Assembly (NCBI RefSeq): GCF_017068395.1
Contig: NZ_CP070619.1
Location: 3,782,001 to 3,846,000, forward strand
DNA: 64,000 nucleotides
Source: Rhodococcus pseudokoreensis
Lineage (GTDB): Bacteria > Actinomycetota > Actinomycetes > Mycobacteriales > Mycobacteriaceae
Direction: 5' to 3'
The translations under genes were made by a program, and so were the position numbers. This document shows, piece after piece, positions 47,040-56,793 of the stretch (the first letter of the stretch is position 1; the number at the start of each line of letters is the position of its first letter). The notes beneath the pieces are model-generated. The model made no database searches and was not told where the DNA came from. It saw only the letters and a program-made list of their open reading frames with translations.

Positions 47040-47447
47040 ATGTCGAAGCCACCTCTGACACCGAAGGCCGCCGAGATGTTCGCGCGGCCCAATTACGCCA
47101 CCATCGCCTGCGTCCGGCCCGACGGGCAGCCCGTGTCCGTGGCCACCTGGTATCTGTACGAGGACGGCCGGGTGCTGGTCAACATGGACGCCGAGCGCAG
47201 GCGCCTCGACTACGTGCGGGGCGATCCCCGGGTCAGCCTCACCGCGATGGACCCCGGCGACTGGATCACCCACGTCAGCGTCCAGGGCCGGGTGACGGAG
47301 TTCGTCGACGACGAAGACCTCGCCGACATCGACCGCCTCGCGACGCATTACAGCGGCAAGCCGTACCCCGTCCGCGACCGGAAACGGGTCAGCGCGTGGA
47401 TCGAGATCGACACCTGGCACGGCTGGGGGTCGCTGAAACAGTCCTGA
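47040..47447 (+). CDS. PPOX-class split-barrel flavin/F420 protein
   Basis: A 135-residue pyridoxamine-phosphate-oxidase-like protein (MFARPNYATIACVRPDGQPVSVATWYLYEDGRVLVNM). Actinobacterial members often use F420 or FMN to reduce small substrates. No specific substrate can be read. Starts 33 bp after the hairpin. Confidence 0.82.
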   Translation: MSKPPLTPKAAEMFARPNYATIACVRPDGQPVSVATWYLYEDGRVLVNMDAERRRLDYVRGDPRVSLTAMDPGDWITHVSVQGRVTEFVDDEDLADIDRLATHYSGKPYPVRDRKRVSAWIEIDTWHGWGSLKQS

Positions 47448-47474
47448 CCGAATCCGCGACGACGACACCCAGGC

Positions 47475-48551
47475 ATGACGACGCCCCGCGCCGCAACGGT
47501 CCTCGCCGTGGCCACGGCGGTGATCGGCAGCCTGCTGCTGAGCGCACCGACTGTCCGCGAATCGGGACTGACCGCGGCGACGGTGGCCCAGCCCGCCCCG
47601 CCTCCGCCACCGCCGCCCGTCGTCCTGTCGCCGGAGGAGGTCGAGGCCCGGGTGGTCCCGGCGATCGTCACCCTCGTCGCCGATTCGGGGCTCGTCGAAA
47701 CCGCGGGGACGGGGATCGTGCTCACCCCCGACGGCGTCGTCCTCACCAATCATCACGTGATCGACGGCGCGCTCGACATCAGCGCGGTGAGCCTCGGCAA
47801 CGGTGCGGAGTACGTCGCGGACGTGCTCGGTTACGACAGTTCGCGCGACATCGCGGTCCTCCGGCTCCAGGGCGCGGGCGACCTCCCCGCCGCGACCCTC
47901 GCGAAGGACACCGCCATCGGCATCGGCGACCCGGTGACCGCGGTGGGCAACGCCGAAGGGGGCGGAGTCCCGGTGGCGGCACGGGGATTCGTGACCGATC
48001 TCGGGCAAGCGATCACCGCCCGCAGTTCCACCGACGGTTCCCGGAACCGGCTGAACGGGTTGATCCAGATCGACGCGGCGGTCCGGCCCGGCGACTCCGG
48101 TGGCCCGCTCGTCGACGCCACCGCCGCCGTCATCGGCGTGAACACCGCGGGCAACGCCGACTCCGATCCCACGAAACCCGCTCCCGCCCAGCCGAGGTCG
48201 TATGCGGTGCCCATCGACACCGCGATGACGATCGTCGATCAGGTCCGCGCCGGGACGGCGTCCGCCACCGTGCACATCGGCGACACTCCCCTCCTCGGGA
48301 TCAGCGTCACCGACGACGCCCGCGGCGCCGAGGTCCTCTGGGTCAGCATCGACAGCCCCGCCGACGACGCAGGCATCGAGATCGGGGACATCGTCACCGA
48401 ATTCGACGGAATCCCCATCCGCTCCTCGGACGACCTCAGCGGGCTCATGATCGCGCGGCACCCCGGCGACGCGGTCGAACTGCGCTGGCTCGACGAGGCC
48501 GGGAGTGCGCGGTCGACGAAGATCGTCCTGGAGAAGGGCCCGCCGCGGTAG
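47475..48551 (+). CDS. HtrA/DegP-like secreted serine protease with PDZ
   Basis: A 358-residue protein: N-terminal signal/anchor helix (residues 5-24), Pro-rich linker (about 40-50), trypsin-like protease with catalytic His94 (TNHHVIDG), Asp125 (SSRDIAVL) and Ser208 (RPGDSGGPL). A C-terminal PDZ domain (about 270-350: LLGISVTDDARGAEVLWVSIDSPADDAGIEIGDIV) is present. Likely cell-envelope quality control. Immediately adjacent (0 bp) to the convergent esterase gene. Confidence 0.9.
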   Translation: MTTPRAATVLAVATAVIGSLLLSAPTVRESGLTAATVAQPAPPPPPPPVVLSPEEVEARVVPAIVTLVADSGLVETAGTGIVLTPDGVVLTNHHVIDGALDISAVSLGNGAEYVADVLGYDSSRDIAVLRLQGAGDLPAATLAKDTAIGIGDPVTAVGNAEGGGVPVAARGFVTDLGQAITARSSTDGSRNRLNGLIQIDAAVRPGDSGGPLVDATAAVIGVNTAGNADSDPTKPAPAQPRSYAVPIDTAMTIVDQVRAGTASATVHIGDTPLLGISVTDDARGAEVLWVSIDSPADDAGIEIGDIVTEFDGIPIRSSDDLSGLMIARHPGDAVELRWLDEAGSARSTKIVLEKGPPR

Positions 48552-49589
48552 TCAGGCAGACTTGTCGCGGGTGACACCGTCGTCCGGCCGCACCCGCAAC
48601 GCGACGAACCGCGCGATACGCCGAAGCACCACACGACTTTCCGGCAGACCGGGCCACAACGCCGGAAACGCATGCACCTGACCGTCCCAGATCTGCAGCG
48701 TCGTCGGCACACCCGCAGCGCTCAGCCGATGCGCCATCAGCTCCGAATCCGACCGCAGCACCTCACCTTCCGCGGCGAACAGCAACGAGGGCGGCAGACC
48801 CTCGAGCGCGCCGTTCACGGGTGACAGCGCAGGGTCGAGCACGCCGTCCACCTCGCCGCCCAGCTTGCCGATGGTGACGAGCGCCTCCACAGGGGCGAAC
48901 ACGTCGCGGGCGGCGTTGGCGTGCACCAGTTTGTCGGCGCAGTCCAGGTCCAGCAGCGGCGACAGCCCGACCAGTCCGGCAGGCAGATCGACGCCCTCCT
49001 CGCGGGCCTTCAACGCCGTCGCGAACACGAGGAACCCACCCGCCGAATCACCGGCGAACACCGTCCCGTCCGCGCGGGCTCCGGTCTCCAGCAACCACTT
49101 GTACGCCGTCAGACAGTCGTCGACGGAACCGCTGATGTTCGTGTCGGGCAGTTGCCGGTAGCCGACGTGCATCACCGGCAGTCCGGTCAGCTTCGCGATG
49201 GTCGCGACCACCGGCCGGTGCGTGTTCAGTCCACAGCACAGGAACCCGCCGCCGTGGAGATAGAGGACGACGCCGTCGCTCAGCTCGGGTGAGACGCCCG
49301 GGGCGCGCACGATCTCCGCGTCGAATCCGGGAAGCCGCACCTTCTGGCGGCGGATACCGGAAGCGGGGCGGATCCCCGCCGCGAGGTCCAGCAGCGCGGC
49401 CCTGCGGATGGCCGACTCGTTGATCGGCGCCATCCGCACCACGGGCCGGAGGAACCATCTGCATGCCTGGTAGAGAACCTGGGATTCAATACTCGGCCCC
49501 GCCAGCCGCGCCCCCGAGCGGTATTGGACGGTCGGTGTCCCGTTCCGCTGCTGCGCAGACGGCTTGCGGTCGTTCGGCACAGATTTCAT
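48552..49589 (-). CDS. HSL-family alpha/beta hydrolase (esterase/lipase)
   Basis: A 345-residue hormone-sensitive-lipase type esterase. The oxyanion motif is YLHGGGF, and nucleophile Ser182 is in GDSAGG. The acid is probably in the DPALSPVNG region and His in GQVHAFP. Related to mycobacterial Lip esterases, acting on short or medium acyl esters. ATG 49589 gives MKSVPNDRKP; the frame is open to 49661. Confidence 0.88.
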   Translation of the reverse strand: MKSVPNDRKPSAQQRNGTPTVQYRSGARLAGPSIESQVLYQACRWFLRPVVRMAPINESAIRRAALLDLAAGIRPASGIRRQKVRLPGFDAEIVRAPGVSPELSDGVVLYLHGGGFLCCGLNTHRPVVATIAKLTGLPVMHVGYRQLPDTNISGSVDDCLTAYKWLLETGARADGTVFAGDSAGGFLVFATALKAREEGVDLPAGLVGLSPLLDLDCADKLVHANAARDVFAPVEALVTIGKLGGEVDGVLDPALSPVNGALEGLPPSLLFAAEGEVLRSDSELMAHRLSAAGVPTTLQIWDGQVHAFPALWPGLPESRVVLRRIARFVALRVRPDDGVTRDKSA

Positions 49590-49736
49590 GCCTTCTCCCC
49601 TGGTCGCCGATACCCGTCGCCGTTGACGGATACGTAAGTTCAACCTTGGAGTACCTGCCACGCTCGTGTGTCGCTGATGGCGGCTTCGGCCCCAAGTCGT
49701 TATGCCCGGTGCCCGAATCGTTACCGGCGGGTCGGC

Positions 49737-50684
49737 TCAGCCGAAATCGAGGTCGTCCAGCTCCTCCACCACGGTGACCTTGCGCTTGCGGCCGCCCCTC
49801 ATCCGGCCGATGCCGCGGCGTCCGCCGGTGTCCGCACTGGCCGAGGGCAGGATCCGCTGCGGCGCCACCCGGGGGCGCGGCGCCTGCGCGACCGGAGGCG
49901 CCACGGGGTCGGAAACGACGAGGGGCGACCGGGGCGGCGGTGCCGCGACCACGGGCCGTGGTGCCGCGGCGGGCGGGGAGGCGGCAGGCTTGGCGGGGAC
50001 CGGGGCCGGCGGCGGTGCAATCGGCGGGGCTTTGACAGGCGGCGTGGCGAGCGGCACGGAGACCCGTTCTCCGCGGGGCCGGCCGGTGTCCCGCAGATCC
50101 ACGTCGTCGAGACCGGTCACCCACCGCAGCCGGTGGTCGAGACCGCGGTCCTGCAACTCGGCCCAGATCTCGTCGTGCCACACCCCGGGCTCGCCGCTAC
50201 CGAACCCCCGGGAGTTCGCGCTGACCCACACCACGTCCTCGGACGGACGGCGGTCCGCGATGTCCAGGACCGTCAGCCAGTTCACCGTGGCCGTGTAGCC
50301 CCGCCGCTTCCGATCCACATACGGGCGGCGGCGCTGCAGTTCACGGGCGGCAACCTCGAGGTGCGAGGTGTACGCCGGCTCGATCACGTCGCAGCCCATC
50401 GCCTCCAGCTGCCGGGCCAGCGAGTCGACGTAGCCGTCGGCCTTGGCGCGGGCGGCGTCCACGAACACCGACAGGTCGTCGCGGAGCCCGAGCCGGTCGT
50501 ACATCCGCGCCTGCACGGTGAGGGCCTCGATCATCGCGACCGACTCCCGCTGGTACCGGTGCGCGACCTCGACGAGGACGAGTCGGGGGACGAGCACACG
50601 GCTGCCCCGGTCGAGGGTGTCGCGGACGAACGTCTCGAAGCGCGCGTCTCGCGTGACGGCCGAGGTATCGAGAACAATCAGCAT
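49737..50684 (-). CDS. PIN-domain nuclease-like protein, Pro-rich tail
   Basis: A 315-residue protein. Residues 1-190 look like a PIN domain (DUF4935-like): VLDTSAVTRD (catalytic Asp6), LVLVEVAHRY, and a C-terminal acidic SANSRGFGSG...HDEIW region. Residues about 200-290 are a Pro/Ala-rich linker, then a basic GGRRGIGRMRGGRKRK patch likely for RNA/DNA binding. No antitoxin is adjacent, so it is not a classical VapC. Function unknown; RNA cleavage is plausible. Confidence 0.7.
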   Translation of the reverse strand: MLIVLDTSAVTRDARFETFVRDTLDRGSRVLVPRLVLVEVAHRYQRESVAMIEALTVQARMYDRLGLRDDLSVFVDAARAKADGYVDSLARQLEAMGCDVIEPAYTSHLEVAARELQRRRPYVDRKRRGYTATVNWLTVLDIADRRPSEDVVWVSANSRGFGSGEPGVWHDEIWAELQDRGLDHRLRWVTGLDDVDLRDTGRPRGERVSVPLATPPVKAPPIAPPPAPVPAKPAASPPAAAPRPVVAAPPPRSPLVVSDPVAPPVAQAPRPRVAPQRILPSASADTGGRRGIGRMRGGRKRKVTVVEELDDLDFG

Positions 50685-50798
50685 TGATCGATTCTCACCG
50701 AACGCGTCGGCAGCGCCAGGGAAGTTGCTGAGTCGTTACCGAAACACCCGACCAGTCGGTATCGCAGCACCCGCCGGGGCATTGCCGTCCGGTTGCCG

Positions 50799-50844
50799 GG
50801 CGGCCGCCTCAGTGGATCTTCCGGCGGCCGCCTCAGTGGATCTT
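50799..50844 (+). repeat. 24-bp-period tandem duplication at the gtrA 3' end
   Basis: GGCGGCCGCCTCAGTGGATC plus TT occurs at 50799-50820 and again at 50823-50844 (period 24 bp). The second copy encodes the last codons and stop of gtrA; the first is a leftover copy of that terminus downstream of the gene, including a second stop. A recent slippage duplication that leaves the reading frame intact. Confidence 0.85.
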
Positions 50845-51309
50845 GAAGATCACCGCGCGCTGCACCACGAAGTTGATGACCGTCGCCGTGCCCTGAGCGA
50901 TGACGAAAGCCAGCGGCAGACGCCACCATTCGTCGGGGAATGCGTGGTACATCACCCAGTTGAGGCCCACCTGCACCGCGAACGTGACTGCGTACAGGAT
51001 CACGACAGCGACGAAGCGGGCGCGGCTCGGTTCGGCCTTGAACGTCCACCGGCGGTTGATCAGGTACGCGGTGGTGGTGCCCGCGATGAAGCTGATCGAC
51101 TTCGCCACGTTGACGGGCAGCCCGACCACCTCGAACAGCAGGAAGTACAGGCCGAAGTCGACGACCGCCGACAGCCCACCGGTCAGGACGAAACGGACGA
51201 TCTGCGTCTTCAGGTCCAGTGCGTCGTCGGCGATGTTCTCGGTGACGGGGATCTCGACGGGGAGCGGAACGTGAGGTTCGTGCTCGTGACTCGGCTGGGT
51301 TTCTGACAC
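50833..51309 (-). CDS. GtrA-like four-helix membrane protein (Rv3789-like)
   Basis: A 158-residue GtrA-family protein with four hydrophobic helices (LTGGLSAVVDFGLYFLLFEVVG; FIAGTTTAYLINRRWTF). The mycobacterial orthologue Rv3789 is linked to arabinan synthesis, either as a decaprenyl-phosphoarabinose flippase or as an AftA-recruiting partner. Here it is divergent from dprE1 (74 bp) rather than co-directional, and a 40-nt hairpin fills the gap. Confidence 0.88.
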   Translation of the reverse strand: MSETQPSHEHEPHVPLPVEIPVTENIADDALDLKTQIVRFVLTGGLSAVVDFGLYFLLFEVVGLPVNVAKSISFIAGTTTAYLINRRWTFKAEPSRARFVAVVILYAVTFAVQVGLNWVMYHAFPDEWWRLPLAFVIAQGTATVINFVVQRAVIFKIH

Positions 51310-51329
51310 GACGACGAGGCTAGCGCCCC

Positions 51330-51369
51330 GTGAGTACTTCTTAACCGCCCGCGGTTAACAAGTACTCAC
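51330..51369. repeat. 40-nt palindromic element between gtrA-like gene and dprE1
   Basis: Outer arms GTGAGTACTT / AAGTACTCAC (perfect), one mismatch, inner arms TTAACCGC / GCGGTTAA, 2-nt tip. It matches the element at 58587-58626 in 35 of 40 positions. Because it sits between two divergent starts it cannot be an ordinary terminator; it would lie in one or both 5' leaders or cover the promoters. Confidence 0.8.
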
Positions 51370-51383
51370 AGGCGGTAGCCTCT

Positions 51384-52823
51384 ATGCCGATGTCCACGAC
51401 AGCAGAAGAGACGCCCACCCAGGCGCTCCCCACACAGACCCGCACCCTCACCGGCTGGGGACGCACCGCGCCCACCACCGCGCAGGTGCTGTCCACTCCC
51501 GACGTGGAGGTGATCGCGCAAGCGGTCGCCCAGGTCGCGGAGCAGAACGAGTCGAAGCCGGCTCACCTGCAGCGTGGGGTGATCGCCCGTGGCCTCGGCC
51601 GCTCGTACGGCGACCCGGCGCAGAACGCCGGTGGCCTGGTCATCGACATGAATGCGCTGAACCGGATTCATCGCATCGACCGCGACACCCACCTGGTGGA
51701 GGTCGACGCCGGTGTGAACCTGGATCAGCTGATGAAGGCGGCGCTGCCGTTCGGCCTGTGGGTTCCGGTGCTGCCGGGCACCCGCCAGGTCACCGTCGGC
51801 GGGGCCATCGGCTCCGACATCCACGGCAAGAACCATCACAGCGCCGGCAGCTTCGGCAACCATGTGGTGTCGCTGGACCTGCTCACCGCCGACGGCAAGG
51901 TGCGGACGCTGACGCCGAAGGGCGGCCGCAACGACCCCAAGGGCGCGCTGTTCTGGGCGACGATCGGCGGCATGGGCCTGACGGGCATCATCCTCAAGGC
52001 GACCATCAAGATGACGCCGACCGAAACGGCGTATTTCATCGCCGACGGCGACGTCACCCAGACGCTCGACGAGACGATCGCGCTGCACAGCGACGGCAGC
52101 GAGGCCAACTACGAGTACTCGAGCGCGTGGTTCGACGCCATCGCCGCGCCGCCGAAGCTGGGCCGGGCCGCGATCTCCCGGGGCTCGCTGGCGAAACTCG
52201 ACCAGTTGCCGGCGAAGCTGCAGAAGAACCCGTTGGCGTTCGACGCGCCGCAGTTGCTGACGTTCCCGGACGTGTTCCCGAACGGCCTCGCCAACAAATT
52301 CAATTTCTCGATGATCGGCGAGCTGTGGTTCCGGAAGTCCGGCACCTACCGCGACAAGGTTCAGAACTTGACGCAGTTCTACCACCCGCTCGACATGTTC
52401 GGTGAGTGGAACCGCGCCTACGGGTCGAACGGATTCCTGCAGTACCAGTTCGTGGTGCCGACCACCGCGGTCGAGGAGTTCAAGGCCATCATCCGCGACA
52501 TCCAGACGTCCGGGCACTACTCGTTCCTCAACGTGTTCAAGCTGTTCGGCGAGGGCAACCAGGCGCCGCTGAGCTTCCCGATCCCGGGCTGGAACATCTG
52601 CGTCGACTTCCGTATCAAGCCCGGCCTGAACGAGTTCGTCACCGAACTCGACAAGCGGGTCCTGAAGTTCGGCGGCCGTCTCTACACGGCCAAGGACTCG
52701 CGGACCACCGCCGAGACGTTCCACGCCATGTACCCGCGGATCGACGAGTGGATCGCCACCCGCCGCAAGTACGACCCCACCAATGTCTTCGCCTCCGATA
52801 TGTCCAGAAGGTTGGAACTGTAG
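51384..52823 (+). CDS. dprE1: Decaprenylphosphoryl-ribose oxidase DprE1
   Basis: A 479-residue FAD-dependent oxidase, the periplasmic first half of the DPR-to-DPA epimerase that makes decaprenyl-phospho-arabinose, the only arabinan donor. FAD region: [17 protein letters not shown] and [21 protein letters not shown]. Cys406 in GWNICVDF is the residue (Cys387 in M. tuberculosis) that benzothiazinones attack, so the enzyme is predicted sensitive. N-terminus is longer than the mycobacterial one (461 residues). ATG 51384 or 51390. Its stop overlaps the dprE2 GTG by one base. Confidence 0.96.
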   Translation: MPMSTTAEETPTQALPTQTRTLTGWGRTAPTTAQVLSTPDVEVIAQAVAQVAEQNESKPAHLQRGVIARGLGRSYGDPAQNAGGLVIDMNALNRIHRIDRDTHLVEVDAGVNLDQLMKAALPFGLWVPVLPGTRQVTVGGAIGSDIHGKNHHSAGSFGNHVVSLDLLTADGKVRTLTPKGGRNDPKGALFWATIGGMGLTGIILKATIKMTPTETAYFIADGDVTQTLDETIALHSDGSEANYEYSSAWFDAIAAPPKLGRAAISRGSLAKLDQLPAKLQKNPLAFDAPQLLTFPDVFPNGLANKFNFSMIGELWFRKSGTYRDKVQNLTQFYHPLDMFGEWNRAYGSNGFLQYQFVVPTTAVEEFKAIIRDIQTSGHYSFLNVFKLFGEGNQAPLSFPIPGWNICVDFRIKPGLNEFVTELDKRVLKFGGRLYTAKDSRTTAETFHAMYPRIDEWIATRRKYDPTNVFASDMSRRLEL

Positions 52824-53584
52824 TGATCAACGCTGTCGGGAACCCCCAGACCCTGCTGCTGCTCGGTGGCACCTCCGAGATCGGTCTCGCGATCTGCGAG
52901 GAGTACCTGAAGAAGGCGCCGATGCGGGTGATCCTCGCCGCACTGCCGGGCGACCCCGGTCGCGACGGCGCGGTCGCCCAGCTGAAGGCGGCAGGCGCCA
53001 ACGCCGTCGATGTCATCGACTTCGACGCCGTCGACACCGAGAGCCACCCGAAAGTCGTCGACGACGCCTGGGCGAAGGGCGACGTCGACGTCGCCATCGT
53101 CGCGTTCGGCCTGCTCGGCGACGCCGAGGAACTGTGGCAGAACCAGCGCAAGGCCGTCCAGATCGCCGAGGTCAACTACACCGCGGCCGTGTCCGTCGGC
53201 GTCCTCGTCGGCGAGAAGATGAAGGCACAGGGCTTCGGCCAGATCATCGCCATGTCGTCCGCCGCCGGCGAGCGCGTGCGCCGCTCCAACTTCGTCTACG
53301 GCTCCACCAAGGCCGGACTCGACGGCTTCTACCTCGGACTCGGTGAGGCCCTGCGCGAGTTCGGTCCGCGCGTCCTCGTCATCCGTCCCGGTCAGGTCCG
53401 CACCCGCATGTCCGCGGACGTGAAGGAAGCCCCGCTGACGGTGAACAAGGAAGACGTGGCCAAGCTCGCCGTCACGTCGGCGGAGAAGGGCAAGGATCTC
53501 GTCTGGGCGCCCGGCGCATTCCGGTACGTGATGATGATCCTGCGGCACATCCCGCGACCGATCTTCAAGAAGCTGCCCATCTAA
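52823..53584 (+). CDS. dprE2: Decaprenylphosphoryl-keto-ribose reductase DprE2
   Basis: A 253-residue SDR that reduces the DprE1 product to decaprenyl-phospho-arabinose with NADH/NADPH. Motifs: [43 protein letters not shown] (Ser-Tyr-Lys). GTG start overlaps the dprE1 TAG by one base, so the pair is co-translated. aftA follows after 11 bp. Confidence 0.95.
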   Translation: MINAVGNPQTLLLLGGTSEIGLAICEEYLKKAPMRVILAALPGDPGRDGAVAQLKAAGANAVDVIDFDAVDTESHPKVVDDAWAKGDVDVAIVAFGLLGDAEELWQNQRKAVQIAEVNYTAAVSVGVLVGEKMKAQGFGQIIAMSSAAGERVRRSNFVYGSTKAGLDGFYLGLGEALREFGPRVLVIRPGQVRTRMSADVKEAPLTVNKEDVAKLAVTSAEKGKDLVWAPGAFRYVMMILRHIPRPIFKKLPI

Positions 53585-53595
53585 GCTTCGCCCTC

Positions 53596-55488
53596 GTGAC
53601 GGAAGCAGACGTAGCACCGGCCCGACGGTCCCTGTCGACAGCTGTCGAAATGCTACTGGGGGCCGTCGTGGCCGCGGTGGTGGCAGCGGTCGGACTGTTC
53701 GCGTTCGGGCGGGTGCAGTGGCCGGCGTTCAACTCGTCCAACGTGACCCAGGCCGTCACGACGGTCGGCCAGGTCGTGGCCATCGCGGGTATCGCGGTGT
53801 CGGTGCTGCTGGTTCGGCTGCACCGGGCCGCGCGATTCGCCCGGCTGCTGTCGTGGGCGAGCCTGTCCGGGTTCGTCACCGTCACGCTCGGTCTGCCGCT
53901 CGCCGCGACCAAGCTGTACCTGCACGGCGTCTCCGTCGACCAGGAGTTCCGCACCGAATACCTCACGCGGCTGACCGACTCGGCCGCCCTGCGCGACATG
54001 ACGTACGCCGACCTGCCGCCGTACTACCCGGCCGGCTGGTTCTGGGCCGGTGGACGCGTCGCCAACCTCCTCGGCATGGACGGCTGGGAAGCGTTCAAGC
54101 CGTACGCCATCGGGTCCCTCGCCGTCGCCGCCGTCGTGGCACTGGTGTTGTGGAGCAACCTGATCCGCCACGACCTCGCCATTGTCGTGTCCCTCGCGAC
54201 GACGGCCCTCGTCCTGGCCTACGGTTCGCCCGAGCCGTACGGCGCCGTCATCACGCTGCTGATCGGTCCCGCGCTCGTCCTCGCCTGGGGCGGCCTGAAT
54301 CGCGTCGACGGCCGTGGCGGCTGGGGTGCCGTGATCGGCACCGGCCTGTTTCTCGGTCTCGCCGCCACGTTCTACACGCTGTATCTCGGACTCGCCGCCT
54401 TCGCGATCACCCTGCTGGCACTGCTGGCGGCGGCGCTGCGGGTGCGCGACCGGAAGTCCTGGCGGGCGGCGATCGACCCGCTGGTCCGGCTGATCGTGAT
54501 CGCCGCCGTGTCCGGGCTCCTCGCCCTCACCGTGTGGCTGCCGTATCTACTGGAGGTCGTGAGCGGTTCGCCCGCCGCGTCGGGAACCGCGATGCACTAC
54601 CTGCCCGAGGCAGGCGCGCAACTGCCGCTGCCGATGATCCACTTTTCCCTCACCGGGGCGCTGTGCCTGCTCGGCACCATCTGGCTCGTCGCCCGCGCGT
54701 CGACGTCGCGGCGCGCGCAGGCACTCGGCGTCGGAGTGGTGGCCATCTACCTGTGGTCGCTGCTGTCGATGGCGTTCACAGTGCTCGGCAGCACCCTCCT
54801 CTCGTTCCGGCTCGAGCCAGTGCTCATCGTCCTGCTCGGCGCGGCAGGCGTCTTCGGATTCGTCGAATTCGCCGGGTGGCTCGTGCTCGCGACCAGCGAG
54901 AACCCGCGGGTCAAGGGGGCGGTCCTGGTGATCGGCGTGCTGGGTGCGCTGTCGTTCGTCCAGAACATCCCGAAGTTTCTCGACTCCGACATCGCCGTCG
55001 CCTACACCGACACCGACGGCAACGGCGAACGCGCCGACCAGCGTCCGCCCGGTGCCGCCGCCCACTACGGAGCAGTCGACGAGCTGATCCGGGCGCAGGT
55101 CCCCCGCGACCGTGACGACACGGTGGTCCTCACCGCCGACACCAGCTTCCTCAGCTTCTACCCCTACCTCGGGTTCCAGGCGCTGACGTCGCACTACTCG
55201 AATCCTTTGGCGGACTTCGCCGGACGCGCCCGGACCATCGCGGAGTGGAGCGAGCTCGAGACCCCCGGCCAGCTGGTGTCCGCACTCGACGCGGCGCCGT
55301 GGCGGGCGCCCGACGCGTTCGTGTTCCGCCAGGGCCCCGACGGGTACACGCTGCGGCTCGCCGAGGACGTGTATCCCAACGACCCCAACGTGCGCCGCTA
55401 CACGGTCACGTTCCCGAAGGAACTGTTCGACGACCCGCGCTTCACCGTGTCGGAGACCGGGCCGTTCGTCGTCGTCACAAGAAACTGA
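53596..55488 (+). CDS. aftA: Arabinofuranosyltransferase AftA
   Basis: A 630-residue GT-C enzyme (GT85), orthologue of Rv3792 (643). It transfers the first arabinofuranose from decaprenyl-phospho-arabinose onto the galactan. About ten membrane helices are followed by a soluble C-terminal domain (residues about 460-630). Key loop: MTYADLPPYYPAGWFWAGGRVANLLGMDGWEAFKPY. GTG 53596 start. Follows dprE2 directly as in mycobacteria. Confidence 0.94.
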   Translation: MTEADVAPARRSLSTAVEMLLGAVVAAVVAAVGLFAFGRVQWPAFNSSNVTQAVTTVGQVVAIAGIAVSVLLVRLHRAARFARLLSWASLSGFVTVTLGLPLAATKLYLHGVSVDQEFRTEYLTRLTDSAALRDMTYADLPPYYPAGWFWAGGRVANLLGMDGWEAFKPYAIGSLAVAAVVALVLWSNLIRHDLAIVVSLATTALVLAYGSPEPYGAVITLLIGPALVLAWGGLNRVDGRGGWGAVIGTGLFLGLAATFYTLYLGLAAFAITLLALLAAALRVRDRKSWRAAIDPLVRLIVIAAVSGLLALTVWLPYLLEVVSGSPAASGTAMHYLPEAGAQLPLPMIHFSLTGALCLLGTIWLVARASTSRRAQALGVGVVAIYLWSLLSMAFTVLGSTLLSFRLEPVLIVLLGAAGVFGFVEFAGWLVLATSENPRVKGAVLVIGVLGALSFVQNIPKFLDSDIAVAYTDTDGNGERADQRPPGAAAHYGAVDELIRAQVPRDRDDTVVLTADTSFLSFYPYLGFQALTSHYSNPLADFAGRARTIAEWSELETPGQLVSALDAAPWRAPDAFVFRQGPDGYTLRLAEDVYPNDPNVRRYTVTFPKELFDDPRFTVSETGPFVVVTRN

Positions 55489-55599
55489 TCGGTCTGTTCG
55501 CGTTTATTTCGCCGCGCCGCGGGAACACCGCAGCCAATCAGGGAAGCGGGTATTTTCCGCGACCCGAGGGGAAATGTCGGGTCGTCGCGAGGAGCGGTC

Positions 55600-55875
55600 A
55601 TGCCGGATGCAGTGGAGCCTCGACGCGCCGGTAGCGGTGCCGAAGACTATCTTCTCGGCACCGCTCCCGGTGAGGTGATCGTGCATGCCGGACTAGCCGC
55701 GACGATCGGCGCGATCATCGGTGTCTACGTCGGGCACTGGGCGCTTTTCGTGATCGCACTGCTCGGCGCCGCCGTGTTCGTCGCCGGCGACGTCGTCGTC
55801 CACATGAGCCGACAAAGGTCGCCGGACCTCGGTCCGGCGACCCGTGTCAGGCACCCTGTCGGGCGGGCTGCCTAG
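55600..55875 (+). CDS. Small two-helix membrane protein
   Basis: A 91-residue ORF with two hydrophobic stretches (VIVHAGLAATIGAIIGVYVGHW and LFVIALLGAAVFVAGDVVV). A leader of about 110 bp lies between aftA and its ATG, with GGAGCGG upstream. No recognised family. Could be a small envelope accessory or chance; the codon pattern and RBS favour real. Overlaps the convergent porin end by 4 bp. Confidence 0.5.
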   Translation: MPDAVEPRRAGSGAEDYLLGTAPGEVIVHAGLAATIGAIIGVYVGHWALFVIALLGAAVFVAGDVVVHMSRQRSPDLGPATRVRHPVGRAA

Positions 55876-56579
55876 TTGAGCTTCTGCGGCACACCGTAAG
55901 TCATCACGGTGTCACCGTTCTCCGTCACTGCCATGGCGTACGGACGGATGGTGACCGGCCCGATAGCACCGGAGATGGAGCCGTGAACTCCCTGCATCCT
56001 GACCACAGCCGCCGATCCGTCGAACTCCTGACCCTCCAGGATCGGAACCGTGGTGATTCCGCCGGGCTCCAGGTCGATGTCGAGTTCCTGCGACGGAATG
56101 ATGTCACCGGCGAGTTCCGCGTTGGTTCCTGCGTTCAGGTTGAGACTTTCGAACCCCATCGTGCCGAAACCGATGTCGATTCCATTACTCGACCCGATCG
56201 CGAACCCGAGTCCGGGCGTGTTCAACACGATCGTCGCGCCTGCCAACGAGACCGGGTAACCGATCTGATAGCCGACGGTGAGCTGCGTTCCCTCGAACTC
56301 CTCCGAGTTCGGGCCGGTGATGGCGACCCCCGCGTAACCGTTGTGGAAGAACTCCACGCTGGTTGGTACGCCGTCGAGCGGCGGTACGGTCTGATATTGC
56401 GTGTCGCCCTGGACGACTTCGATGCGATTTCCTCGTGAATCGATCACGGAGCTGGAATTGTCCACGCCGGCCGACGCCGAGCCGTTGCCTATTACCATGG
56501 CAAGCGCTGCGATGCCTGCGACTGCAACCGTCCGTGTGAAGCGTTTGTACCCAAATCGAGATGTGCTGATGTCCGTCAT
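55872..56579 (-). CDS. MspA-family outer-membrane porin
   Basis: A 235-residue protein matching MspA: signal peptide to ASA (residue about 37), then a mature beta-rich chain with VPPLDGVPTSVEFFHNGYAGVAITGPN, GYQIGYPVSLAGATIVLNTPGLGF and the C-terminal GAIGPVTIRPYAMAVTENGDTV. Forms water-filled channels in the mycolate outer membrane for hydrophilic solutes. ATG 56579 (MTDISTSRF) is chosen over an open frame to 56720. It is on the minus strand inside the arabinan block; a 215-bp AT-richer leader precedes it, divergent from the next gene. Confidence 0.88.
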   Translation of the reverse strand: MTDISTSRFGYKRFTRTVAVAGIAALAMVIGNGSASAGVDNSSSVIDSRGNRIEVVQGDTQYQTVPPLDGVPTSVEFFHNGYAGVAITGPNSEEFEGTQLTVGYQIGYPVSLAGATIVLNTPGLGFAIGSSNGIDIGFGTMGFESLNLNAGTNAELAGDIIPSQELDIDLEPGGITTVPILEGQEFDGSAAVVRMQGVHGSISGAIGPVTIRPYAMAVTENGDTVMTYGVPQKLN

Positions 56580-56793
56580 GCCGACCCCATTCAGAATGCA
56601 CTGCAACCGATACGGAAAAGCATGCTGAGCGTAACCAGTGGGGCAGAAGAATATCCCTGTATTGATCAGAAGTTCACAAATCAACTTGATGTGATACACG
56701 CAACAATTACCCGATCGCAACCCAGGAAGCTCTCAGCGACCTCCGGTACCCTCGACCGATTGACATCGACCCGAGAACCGGAGGCGCTGCTGC

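Noticed and set aside
49689..50687. Plus-strand frame opposite the PIN-domain gene
   Set aside because: Translation is Arg/Gly/Ala-rich shadow; the PIN motifs are on the minus strand.
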